A stretch of DNA of 35,962 nt, taken from NCBI GenBank assembly GCA_902812395.1, contig CADDZO010000009.1:1-35962 (forward strand), read 5' to 3'. Source of the stretch: a bacterium (GTDB lineage Bacteria; Chloroflexota; Dormibacteria; Dormibacterales; Dormibacteraceae). Below the pieces are notes generated by a model. The model saw only the letters and a list, made by a program, of their open reading frames with translations. It ran no database searches and was not told the DNA's origin. The position numbers and the translations under genes are program-made. This document shows positions 6,964-19,761 of this stretch, piece after piece; position 1 is the stretch's first letter, and every line of letters begins with the position of its first letter.

Positions 6964-8073
6964 TCAGGGGGCGGTCGCGTGCAGCGCCTCAAGCAGGATC
7001 GGCTCCAGCGCCCGCCGCTGCTCCGGCCTGCCGACGGTGATGCGCACGCAGCGGTCCAATGGCGGTGCCGGGCCGCGGCGGACGAACACGCCCTGCTCCC
7101 ACAGTCGATCGGCCACTGCCCGTGCCCGCTCGGCGTCGCCGACGTCGAAGGCGACGAAGTTGGTGGCCGAGGGCAGTGCCCGGACCCGACCCAGGCCGGC
7201 CATCCGCTCGTAGTCGCGCCGACCGTCGGCGACGGCGGCGGCGACACCGGCCACGAACCCCTGGTCGCCCAGCGCCGCCAGCGCCGCCACCTGGGCCAGG
7301 ACACCGACCCCGAAATGGAGCCGGATCTTGTCGAAGCCGGCCACCAGCGGTGCCGCTCCGATCGCGTAACCGACCCGCATGCCGGCGAGTCCGTGGGCCT
7401 TGGAGAACGTACGCAGGCGCAGCAGCCTGGGGTCGGCTGGGTCGAGGGGTAGCCGATCTTCGGGCGCGAAGTCGAGATAGGCCTCGTCCAGGACCAGGAG
7501 GCAGCTGGCCGGCAGGCGCTGCAGGAGTTCAAGCAGGGCGGCGGAGCTGTGATACGAGCCGGTCGGGTTGTCCGGGTTGGCGAGGAAGAGCAGCCGTGCG
7601 CCCTCTGCTCGGGCCGTCTCGACCAGTGCCTCCAGGTCGTTGCGCCACTCCCGGTACGGAACCCGGGCCAGACGGCCGCCGAAGCCTTCGACGTGGTAGT
7701 TGAAGGTCGGGTAGGCGCCGAGGGAGGTCACCGCTACCTGTCCCGGTTCCAGAAAGGCGCGAACGATGAGCCCGAGCAGCTCGTCGATCCCGCTCGCCAC
7801 CACCAGGTTCTCCATGCCGATGCCGTGGTGCTCGGCGAGGGCCCGGCGCAGCTGGTAGATCTCCGGGTCGCCGTAGTTGCTCACCCCGGCGGCCCATTCC
7901 GAGATCGCCTGACGGACGCAGGGCGATGCCCCGAATGGGCTCTCGTTGGCGCCCAGGCGCAGCCGGACCTGGACCCCGGTCCGTCGTTCCAGCGTCTCTG
8001 GGCCGACGAATGGGACCATCGCCGGCAGCTGCTCGACCAGCCGGGTGAACGGCGGCCGTTCGCGCTCGCTCAC
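6964..8073 (-). CDS. hisC: PLP-dependent aminotransferase, histidinol-phosphate aminotransferase-like
   Basis: A 369-residue class I/II aminotransferase. The substrate-facing N-terminal LGANESPFG, the NPDNPTG loop (166-172), LDEAYLDF with the cofactor aspartate (D196), and the Schiff-base lysine in TFSKAHGLAGMRVGYAIG (K225) are all present, and FVRRGPAPPLDRCVRITVG near the end holds the carboxylate-binding arginine. The pattern and length fit HisC, which converts imidazole-acetol phosphate to histidinol phosphate, but no other his gene is nearby, so a related amino acid or phosphonate substrate is possible. It starts with GTG seven bases after the C39 peptidase stop, so the two are very probably co-transcribed. 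Confidence 0.8.
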   Translation of the reverse strand: MSERERPPFTRLVEQLPAMVPFVGPETLERRTGVQVRLRLGANESPFGASPCVRQAISEWAAGVSNYGDPEIYQLRRALAEHHGIGMENLVVASGIDELLGLIVRAFLEPGQVAVTSLGAYPTFNYHVEGFGGRLARVPYREWRNDLEALVETARAEGARLLFLANPDNPTGSYHSSAALLELLQRLPASCLLVLDEAYLDFAPEDRLPLDPADPRLLRLRTFSKAHGLAGMRVGYAIGAAPLVAGFDKIRLHFGVGVLAQVAALAALGDQGFVAGVAAAVADGRRDYERMAGLGRVRALPSATNFVAFDVGDAERARAVADRLWEQGVFVRRGPAPPLDRCVRITVGRPEQRRALEPILLEALHATAP

Positions 8074-8080
8074 CGAGGCC

Positions 8081-8869
8081 CTAGGAGGCGGGGCTGAATA
8101 CCAGCATCACCTGGCCCTGGGGGAAGCGCTGGGCCTGGGCGGCATTGGCCTCGGCCAACGTCGACCAGGTGTAGGCGTAGTTCTGGCCCTGCATGAAGCC
8201 GGCGTCGTTCGTGTAGAAGACCCCTCTGGCTGCGTCGTAGCCGGTGACCACGATCACGTGGTAGACGTTGACCGTCCCATAGTAAGGAGCGATCATCTGG
8301 CCGCCGGGGAGTCCATGGGTCATGACCGGGATGATCACCGGGTGGCCCTCGGCCAGCTCCTGCTCGGTGGTCACCTCGCTGATCGGCACCACCGTCGCCT
8401 GCAGGCCGTAGAGCCGCGATCCGACCTCCGCGATGTCCTGCACCGAGAGGTCGAGAACCCCGGGGAACAGACTCCGCTCCACGCTCACGATGTGACCCAT
8501 GTCCGCGTCAGCGGTGGCGGGTGGGATTCGGCTCTGGTGATCGCCCTGGTAGTAGAGGGCCACCATCAGCAGCGCCGCCGCCTCGCAGTAGTTCTGGTGA
8601 GGGTCGTTGGCGCCCCACTGATCGTAGGGCGATTGAGACGTGTACGGCACCTGGATGAGGACCGAGGCCGGAAGCGGAGTGGGGGAAGGGCTGGCGATGG
8701 GGGTGGCGACCGGGGTCGGTGCCCCGATCACGACCGCGGTCCGTGGCCGGGGCCGAGCGGCCAGCGCCATCTGTCGCTGCCAGCTCTGAAGGGCGAGCCC
8801 GACGATCGCCACTGCCACGATCGCGACCGCCGCGACCACGATCGTGACCACGGTCCCGCGGCTGCGCAT
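8081..8869 (-). CDS. Membrane-anchored C39-like cysteine peptidase
   Basis: A 262-residue protein. Residues 5-29 form one hydrophobic helix (signal anchor), followed by a proline/threonine/serine linker to about residue 68 and an extracytoplasmic papain-like domain. The domain opens with LIQVPYTSQSPY and has the catalytic cysteine in NYCEAAALLM (C95), the histidine in VNVYHVIVVTGYD (H204), and an Asn/Asp in FYTNDAG (221-222), as in the Peptidase_C39_2 family. Such proteins cleave unknown cell-surface or extracellular substrates. ATG 8869 is preceded by TATGGT seven bases upstream and no ribosome binding site; an alternative ATG is at 8881. It is upstream of and coupled to hisC, and divergent from the flippase. 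Confidence 0.82.
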   Translation of the reverse strand: MRSRGTVVTIVVAAVAIVAVAIVGLALQSWQRQMALAARPRPRTAVVIGAPTPVATPIASPSPTPLPASVLIQVPYTSQSPYDQWGANDPHQNYCEAAALLMVALYYQGDHQSRIPPATADADMGHIVSVERSLFPGVLDLSVQDIAEVGSRLYGLQATVVPISEVTTEQELAEGHPVIIPVMTHGLPGGQMIAPYYGTVNVYHVIVVTGYDAARGVFYTNDAGFMQGQNYAYTWSTLAEANAAQAQRFPQGQVMLVFSPAS

Positions 8870-8875
8870 GGCGCA

Positions 8876-8882
8876 TACCATA
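8876..8882. promoter_or_regulatory. Candidate bidirectional promoter with symmetric -10 box
   Basis: The seven bases TACCATA give TACCAT on the plus strand (8876-8881) and TATGGT on the minus strand (8882-8877), both fitting TAnnnT. Transcription starts predicted about seven bases away would fall near 8888 (plus) and 8869 (minus), about 19 bases apart. The minus start coincides with the A of the peptidase ATG; the plus start lies just before TTG 8892. No clear -35 boxes are visible. Confidence 0.4.
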
Positions 8883-8891
8883 GCCGGAACG

Positions 8892-10325
8892 TTGAGCGAC
8901 CAGGCAATCCGTCTGGGCAAGAGGGCCGTCCAGAACACGGCGCTGGTGGTGGCCGCCCGCGTTGTCTCCCGGCTGGTGGCGCTGGTGGTGGTCATCGTTC
9001 TGGCCAACCATCTGGGACCGGCCGGCTACGGCCGCTACACGACGTTGGTCGCGTACAGCGCCCTGGTGTCGGTGGTGGCGGACATGGGCCTCAGCTCGCT
9101 CTACACGCGCGAGGCGGCGCGTCACCCAGAGCGCCTGTCGGCCTTCCTCGCCACCCTGGTCACGGGCAAGCTGGCCCTATCGGCGGCCGCCGCCCTGATG
9201 TTCGCCGCCGCCCTGGCCTGGGTGGCGGGGTTGGGCGGGCTGGCCGTGGCCGGGGTCGCGCTGCTGTTGCTGACCAGCTATGCGACGTTGCTGCGCAGCA
9301 CCTTCTATTCCGTCGGTCGGCTGGGGTTCGAGGCGATTGCGATCCTGTGCGAGACCGTGATCCAGGCGGTCCTGATCGTGGAGGGGGCACAGCACCGGGC
9401 CGGTGTCTCGTTCTTCGTCTGGGCCTACGCTGCCTCCTACGGTTTCACCAGCTGTTACGTGTTGGCCATCATGGCCATCTTCCGCCTGGGCCGTCCCCGG
9501 CTGGGATTCGACCGAGGGCTCTTTCGCTCCTGGATGGTGCTCGCTTTCCCTTTCGCGGTTGCCACCTTCCTCACCAACCTGTACTTCAAGGCCGACGTCC
9601 CCATCCTCCAGCACTTCCGGCCCTTCCAGGAGGTGGGATGGTATGAGTTCGCCTACAAGCCCTTCGAGGCGCTGCAGTTCCTCCCTCTGGCCATCCAGGC
9701 CGTCGTCTACCCGCTCTTGGCGGTCCACTACCGGGATCGCAGCCCCCAGCTTGGTGTGGCCTACGCCCGCTTTTTCAAGGTGCTGGTGCTGCTGGGCTGG
9801 CCACTCTCGGTCGGTACCTTCGTGCTGGTCCATCCGATCGGGCGCCTGTTTCGCCTCTATCCGCAGTCGGAGCCGGCGCTCCGGATCCTGGCCTGGGGGA
9901 TTGTGTTCCTATTCGTCAACTCGGCCTTCACGGCCATGCTGATGGCGATCGACCGGCAGGACCTGTTCGCCTGGGCAACCGGGATCGCGGTGGTGGTGAA
10001 CGTGGGCCTCAACCTCGTCCTGATCCCGCCCTTCGGCTACTTCGCCGCCAGCGCCACCACGGTGGCGACCGAGGCGGCCTTCTCGGTCGTCGGCTGGTGG
10101 TTCGTGCGCAGGACGGAGGCCCTGCCCTGGCTGCGGCTGTCGTGGCGGACGCTGGTCGCCGGGGCGGTCATGGGGCTGGTGCTCTACCCGCTTGCTGCCC
10201 ACTCGATCCTGGTCTCGGTGCCGGCCGGGATCCTGGTCTACGCCATCGCGCTCTGGGCGTTGCGGGCGGTGAACCGGGAAGAGCTCGACCTGGTCCTGCG
10301 CGGGCTCAAACTGCGCCTGGCCTGA
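8892..10325 (+). CDS. Polysaccharide flippase (MATE/MOP superfamily)
   Basis: About 477 residues, strongly hydrophobic, with some 12-14 membrane helices. The N-terminus (KRAVQNTALVVAARVVSRLVALVVVIVLANHLGPAGYGRYT) has the RNT...R......A..LGP..YG.Y pattern of Wzx/RfbX-type exporters, and the mid-section has the YFKADVPILQHF motif on the characteristic helix. Such proteins flip lipid-linked oligosaccharides across the cytoplasmic membrane. Start: TTG 8892 fits the shared -10 box and typical N-terminal length; ATG 8868 is in frame but overlaps the peptidase start codon on the other strand, and GTG 8844 lies inside the peptidase. No glycosyltransferase cluster accompanies it. The pseudokinase-like gene follows after 38 bases. 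Confidence 0.82.
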   Translation: MSDQAIRLGKRAVQNTALVVAARVVSRLVALVVVIVLANHLGPAGYGRYTTLVAYSALVSVVADMGLSSLYTREAARHPERLSAFLATLVTGKLALSAAAALMFAAALAWVAGLGGLAVAGVALLLLTSYATLLRSTFYSVGRLGFEAIAILCETVIQAVLIVEGAQHRAGVSFFVWAYAASYGFTSCYVLAIMAIFRLGRPRLGFDRGLFRSWMVLAFPFAVATFLTNLYFKADVPILQHFRPFQEVGWYEFAYKPFEALQFLPLAIQAVVYPLLAVHYRDRSPQLGVAYARFFKVLVLLGWPLSVGTFVLVHPIGRLFRLYPQSEPALRILAWGIVFLFVNSAFTAMLMAIDRQDLFAWATGIAVVVNVGLNLVLIPPFGYFAASATTVATEAAFSVVGWWFVRRTEALPWLRLSWRTLVAGAVMGLVLYPLAAHSILVSVPAGILVYAIALWALRAVNREELDLVLRGLKLRLA

Positions 10326-10363
10326 AGCCCCGGGCTCGACGCGTTCCTGCGATCGAGGTTGCT

Positions 10364-11437
10364 ATGCTGCGCCCCGCGGCCGGCCTCGAGCCGGGCAACA
10401 CCAACGACAGGAGGGATGGCACGGCGGCCCAGCGCTCTGCCCCGCCGACGGGCGCGTTTCCCCTGCTCGGCGGGGACCAGGACCTCCCCGTCCTCGGACC
10501 CTACCGGCTCAGCCGGCGCCTTGCCGAGGGCCCTAGCGGCATCGTCTGGCTGGGCACCGACGCCGCCGGTAACGAGGTCAGCGTGATCGCAATCTGGCCC
10601 CATGCGGCCGCGGTGCCGGGAGCCCTGGACCGACTCCGGGCGATGCTGGCCCGGGAGGCGGCGGAGGCCGCCCCCGCCCGGGCGCCGGTGGTCGCCGCCG
10701 ACCTGGATTCGGCCCTCCCCTGGATTGCGACCCCCTACGACGGTCGGATCGGCGCCGAGCGGTTCGTGGATCGGTGGGACCGGGGCTTTGCCCCGCCGCC
10801 CTTCCCGTCCGGGCCGCCTCCGGGACCGCCACCCGGGTTCGCCGGATTCCCGGGGGGCTTCCGGCCATCCGCACCGTCTGCACCGGGAGCCCGGCGCCGA
10901 CGTGCTCCTGGGGCGCTGTGGGTGGGTCTGGCCGCCCTGGCCGTGCTGGCCGTCATCGCGATTGCCCACCTCCTGGCCCAGGAACTGAAGGCGCTCAACG
11001 GGCCGACACCTCCGCCCAGCCAGGCCCGGCCGGCTCCGCCGGCGCAGGTGCTTCACACAGGGATGGGGTTCTCGCTGCGCCTGCCGGCCGGCTGGAGCTG
11101 CACGGGCAGCGCCGCCCAGGGCTGGTATTGCTCCGGGGAGGGCTCCAGCCTTGAGCTTTCGAGCCGCCCCTGCCCAGGCGCCTGCGGGCCGGTGCAGCAG
11201 CGGCGGCTGCTGGCAGCCTCCGGGATGCCGGTGGGCCGGTGGCGGTCGCTCGGGCTCGACGCCTGGGGCTACCAGGCAGTCGGGGACCAGGGGATCGAGG
11301 TCGACTTGATCACCTTCTGGAATCCGGAGGGTGGGCTTCGGCCCAACACCGAGGTGCTGGCGCTGGGCAGTGCTCCGCTCGGACGTGGGGGGGCGGTGCG
11401 CGGGCTCGAGGAGCAGGTGCGGCTGGCCACCGCCTGA
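10364..11437 (+). CDS. Membrane protein with degenerate protein-kinase N-lobe
   Basis: A 357-residue protein. Residues about 46-125 read like the start of an actinobacterial Ser/Thr kinase: LGPYRLSRRLAEGPSGIVWLGTD matches the glycine-rich loop, LDRLRAMLAREAAEAA the C-helix, and PVVAADLDSALPWIATPY the following strands and hinge. The VAVK lysine is replaced (VSVIAIWP), and there is no HRD, DFG or C-lobe; instead the chain passes into a proline/glycine-rich linker, one membrane helix (LWVGLAALAVLAVIAIAHLLA) and an outer domain of about 120 residues with four cysteines. It cannot be an active kinase as read. It may sense or scaffold. ATG 10364 follows GAGG by five bases. No family name is assigned. 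Confidence 0.7.
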   Translation: MLRPAAGLEPGNTNDRRDGTAAQRSAPPTGAFPLLGGDQDLPVLGPYRLSRRLAEGPSGIVWLGTDAAGNEVSVIAIWPHAAAVPGALDRLRAMLAREAAEAAPARAPVVAADLDSALPWIATPYDGRIGAERFVDRWDRGFAPPPFPSGPPPGPPPGFAGFPGGFRPSAPSAPGARRRRAPGALWVGLAALAVLAVIAIAHLLAQELKALNGPTPPPSQARPAPPAQVLHTGMGFSLRLPAGWSCTGSAAQGWYCSGEGSSLELSSRPCPGACGPVQQRRLLAASGMPVGRWRSLGLDAWGYQAVGDQGIEVDLITFWNPEGGLRPNTEVLALGSAPLGRGGAVRGLEEQVRLATA

Positions 11438-11552
11438 GTCGTAGGCGAGCCATCTTCGTGGTCTGGGCATCGGTCGGGGTGGATGCTTGGCCAGGTCGGA
11501 CGGCGGCACAGGGCGACGGCGGCCAGGCCCGGCGGGATGGCAAGCTGAGGGA

Positions 11553-12374
11553 GTGGGAGCGGATCCGACCGATCTCTGCTGGGCAGCCATCTTCGAGGCG
11601 GTCGGGCGCCGGGTGCGCCAGGCGGTTCTCCCCCTGCTCGGCACCGAGGCCGGTCGTCGGGAGCTCGGAGTGGGTGCTGGAGGCGACCGCACCGTCGGCC
11701 TGGACCGGGCGGCTGAGGAGGCGGCTCTCGAGGAGCTGAGCGGCGCCGCCGAGACCGGTCTCGCCTTCTCGGTCATCTCCGAGGAGGCGGGTCGGGTCTG
11801 GTTCGGGTCTGACCAGCCGCTGGTGTTGCTGGATCCCGTGGACGGTAGCCTCAACGCCAAGCGGGGCCTGCCCGTGGCCGCGATCATGTGCAGCCTGGCT
11901 GCCGGGCCCCACATGCGCGACCTCAGGGTCGGGGCAGTGACCGACCTGGTCAACGGCGACCACTGGTCGGTGGTGAGGGGAGGCGGTCTGCGGCGCAACG
12001 GACGGCCGCTGGCTCCGCCCCCGCCTCCCTCGCGGGTTGAGGTGCTGGGCCTGGAGGGGTCGCCGCGCAATCTGGTCCGGGTGCTGCCGCTGCTGGAGCG
12101 GGCCGGTAAGGTCCGACTCTTCGGCTCGGTTGCGCTCACGCTGTGCCATACCGCCGCCGGCGCCATGGACCTGGTCTGCGGCGCCAATCGCTCCCGGCTC
12201 TTCGATGCCACCGCGGGTGTCCTCATGCTCCAGGAGGCGGGAGGTGTGGTCACCGATCTCGAGGGTGGGGAGCTGGATGCCCGCCCCATCGGCTTGGAGA
12301 GCCACGGCACGCTGCTCGGCTCGCTTCATCCCGACCTCCACCGGCTGGCCCTGGAGATCCTCCGGGGCGGTTGA
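11553..12374 (+). CDS. Inositol monophosphatase / fructose-1,6-bisphosphatase family phosphatase
   Basis: About 273 residues of the lithium-sensitive Mg-dependent phosphatase fold. The metal ligands are in the ISEEAG motif, the signature LLDPVDGSLNAKRGLP (DPxDGS), and the C-terminal LFDATAGVLMLQEAGGVVTD. The spacing and the N-terminal VGAGGDRT...D.AAEEAALEEL resemble the archaeal-type IMPase/FBPase group more than classic SuhB. Products would be inositol or fructose-6-phosphate; the substrate is not fixed by sequence. GTG 11553 fits the family start; the frame is open to a TTG at 11487. It precedes glgE by 27 bases on the same strand and may belong to that operon. Confidence 0.82.
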   Translation: MGADPTDLCWAAIFEAVGRRVRQAVLPLLGTEAGRRELGVGAGGDRTVGLDRAAEEAALEELSGAAETGLAFSVISEEAGRVWFGSDQPLVLLDPVDGSLNAKRGLPVAAIMCSLAAGPHMRDLRVGAVTDLVNGDHWSVVRGGGLRRNGRPLAPPPPPSRVEVLGLEGSPRNLVRVLPLLERAGKVRLFGSVALTLCHTAAGAMDLVCGANRSRLFDATAGVLMLQEAGGVVTDLEGGELDARPIGLESHGTLLGSLHPDLHRLALEILRGG

Positions 12375-12385
12375 GGAGCCGGCGC

Positions 12386-12391
12386 TACCCT
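12386..12391 (+). promoter_or_regulatory. Candidate -10 box ahead of glgE
   Basis: TACCCT lies ten bases before the glgE ATG at 12402, giving a near-leaderless transcript if used. No -35 box or ribosome binding site is evident. It would let glgE be transcribed independently of the phosphatase gene. Confidence 0.3.
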
Positions 12392-12401
12392 CCACAACCG
12401 G

Positions 12402-14445
12402 ATGTCGGAGGTGCTCCGGGGCCAGCGTGGCCCGGTTCGGCGCCGACCCTCAGGTCGGATGCGGCTGGATGATGTGGCCGTGAACTTGCCCGCCTGCGCT
12501 GTCTGCCCGCCCGACGGCCGGCGCCGGGTCGTAATCGAGCGCGTCGAGCCCGAGATCGACGGTGGCCGCTTCCCGATCAAGCGGGTAGTGGGGGAGCAGG
12601 TGGTGGTAGAGGCGGACGTGTTCGCCGACGGCCACGACGAGATCGCCGGCGTCCTGCAGCACCTTGCCCCGGGGGAGATGGAGTGGCAGGAGACCCCGCT
12701 GCGCCCGCTGGGCAACGATCGCTGGCGGGCGGAGTTCCGGGTGGATCGGATGGGGTGCCATCGCTACTGTCTCGAGGCTTGGGTGGATCCCTTCCACACC
12801 TGGTCCCGGGACCTGCTCCGGCGGATCGAGGCCGGCCAGGAGGTGGAGCCGGAGCTGCTGGTCGGGGCGGAGCTGGTAGCGGAAGCGGCGGTGCGGGCGC
12901 AGGGACAGGACCGCCGCGCCCTGGCCGAGCTGGCGGAGCGGCTCCGAGGCCCTGAGGGGCGGAGCCTGGCGCTCAGCCCGGAGCTGGCCTGGCTGATGGC
13001 CCGTCATCCCGACCGCCGCCACGCCACCCGCTACGAGCGTGAGCTGGAGGTCTGGGTGGAGCGGCCGCGGGCCCGGTTCTCGGCCTGGTACGAGATGTTC
13101 CCCCGCTCGGCCGCGCCGGAGCCGCGCCACGGCACCTTTCGCGACGTGATCGCTCGGCTGCCCTACGTGGCCGACCTGGGCTTCGATGTCCTCTACCTGC
13201 CGCCCATCCATCCCATCGGGCATACCAATCGCAAGGGCCCCAACAACCTCCTCGATGCCTCGCCCGAGGACGTGGGCAGCCCCTGGGCGATCGGCGGTCC
13301 TGAAGGAGGCCACACCGCCGTCCATCCCCGGCTGGGGACCCTGGATGACTTTCGCCAGCTGGTCCGCGAGGCCGAGCGGCTGGGGATCGAGGTGGCCCTG
13401 GACTTGGCCTTCCAGACATCCCCCGACCATCCCTGGGTGCGCCAGCATCCGGAGTGGTTCCGCCGCCGACCGGACGGCTCGATCCGCTATGCCGAGAACC
13501 CGCCCAAGCGCTACCAGGACGTCTACCCGCTGGACTTCGAGACCGAGGCCTGGAGGGAGCTGTGGCAGGAACTAGCCCGGGTGGTCGAGTTCTGGATCGA
13601 GCAGGGCGTACGCATTTTCCGGGTGGACAATCCCCACACCAAGCCCTTCGCCTTCTGGGAGTGGTTGATCGCCGGCCTGCGCCAGCGCCACCCGGAGGTG
13701 ATCCTGCTCGCCGAAGCCTTCGCCCGGCCCAAGGTGATGTACCGCCTAGCCAAGCTCGGCTTCAGCCAGTCCTATACCTATTTCGCCTGGCGGAACACTG
13801 CCCAGGAGCTGCGGGAGTACTTCACCGAGCTCACCCGCACCCCGGTGCGCGAGTACTTCCGGCCGAGCCTGTGGCCGAACACGCCTGACATCCTGACCGA
13901 GGCTCTGCAGCAGGGCGGGCTGCGGGCCAGCGCCATCCGACTGGTGCTGGCGGCGACGCTGGGTGCCAGCTACGGGATCTACGGCCCCGTCTTCGAGCTC
14001 GGGGAGACGCGGCCGCTGGTGCCCGGGCGCGAGGAGTACCTGGACTCGGAGAAGTACCAGCTGCGGCACTGGGACCTGGGGCAGCCCGGCCTGCAGGACC
14101 TGGTCAGGCGGTTGAATCGGGCCCGGCGTTCCCATCCCGCCCTCCAGCAGGACCGGACCCTGCGCTTCCTGCGCACCGACAACGAGCAGTTGCTGGCCTA
14201 TGCCAAGGCATCGGACGACGGCGCCGACGTGGTGGTGGCGGTGGTCAACCTGGACTGGCGCTGGCGCCAGTCGGGCTGGGTGGAGGTGCCAGTGGCGCCG
14301 GGACCCACCTATGCGGTAAGCGACCTGCTCGACGGAGCCGTCTACGAGTGGCGGGCGGGAGAGTGGAACTACGTCGAGCTCGACCCCGAGCGTCGCTGCG
14401 CCCACCTGCTGGCGGTGCCCCGGCCGCTGGTCCCGGAGGGCCAGG

Positions 14446-14456
<11 letters not shown>
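12402..14456 (+). CDS. glgE: GlgE alpha-1,4-glucan:maltose-1-phosphate maltosyltransferase
   Basis: A GH13_3 enzyme of up to 684 residues that adds maltosyl units from maltose-1-phosphate to alpha-1,4-glucans. The family N-terminus RVVIERVEPEIDGGRFPIKR is at about residues 41-60. The catalytic barrel shows YLPPIHPIG, the nucleophile in RIFRVDNPHTKPFAFWEW (D409), and the acid/base in ILLAEAF (E438), 29 residues apart as in characterised GlgE. PGREEYLDSEKYQLR is also typical. Start options are ATG 12402 and ATG 12459 (MRLDDVAV); the domain is unaffected. It overlaps treS by 11 bases, which ties it directly to the enzyme making its substrate. Confidence 0.95.
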
Positions 14457-19367
<4,911 letters not shown>

Positions 19368-19376
<9 letters not shown>

Positions 19377-19467
19377 CATCCTCTCCGCCCTTGAAGGGCG
19401 GAGATTCCCGGTCGGAGTACCGCCGGGTGGTTGACGTTCGGGCCGCTTGGTTCTTGCGGCCCTCCCA
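19368..19467 (-). repeat. IS200/IS605-type terminal repeat R2, copy a
   Basis: Read on the minus strand, about 100 bases match the two flanks of 31104-31269: a stretch coding-like for GPSGPNVNHP-type residues, a palindrome CTCCGCCC/GGGCGGAG (about 19382-19402), and the terminus GAGGATGTCAACTCTC. This terminus is typical of IS200/IS605 right ends. Beyond GAGAGTTGACATC the two copies diverge, marking the element's outer end at about 19368-19374, inside the last codons of glgB. No transposase or TnpB frame is attached. Confidence 0.7.
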
Positions 19468-19761
19468 GTCCAGTCACCGGTACCCCCCGGCCTAGTCCGT
19501 TACCGGACCGCACAAATGTATCACGGCGCCCCTGGGGGCCGCGCGGCGCTTCACCACCGGCCTGAAGGCCGGCGCACTGCGCCGCAATCTCGGTAGGCGC
19601 GCTGGCGGCGACTGCTGGCCACGAGCCGGCCATCTGGCCACGCCGCGGCCGCCATCCGCCGTGTGGTCAGCCGCACCCGGCCCGAGCGGTCCGATGGCGG
19701 CTGCCGCCGAATGCTGGATCTGCGCCGGCGGCCAGGGCTGGGCCACAATCAGCCTTCGTCC
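19468..19761. other. Spacer between IS end and GH57-GlgA gene
   Basis: About 290 bases without a recognisable gene. A perfect palindrome, CCGGCC with a TGAA loop, sits at 19557-19572 and resembles the terminal palindromes of the IS repeats, so more IS debris is likely. A CACAAT box at 19744-19749 is a weak -10 candidate. No ribosome binding site precedes ATG 19762. Confidence 0.4.
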
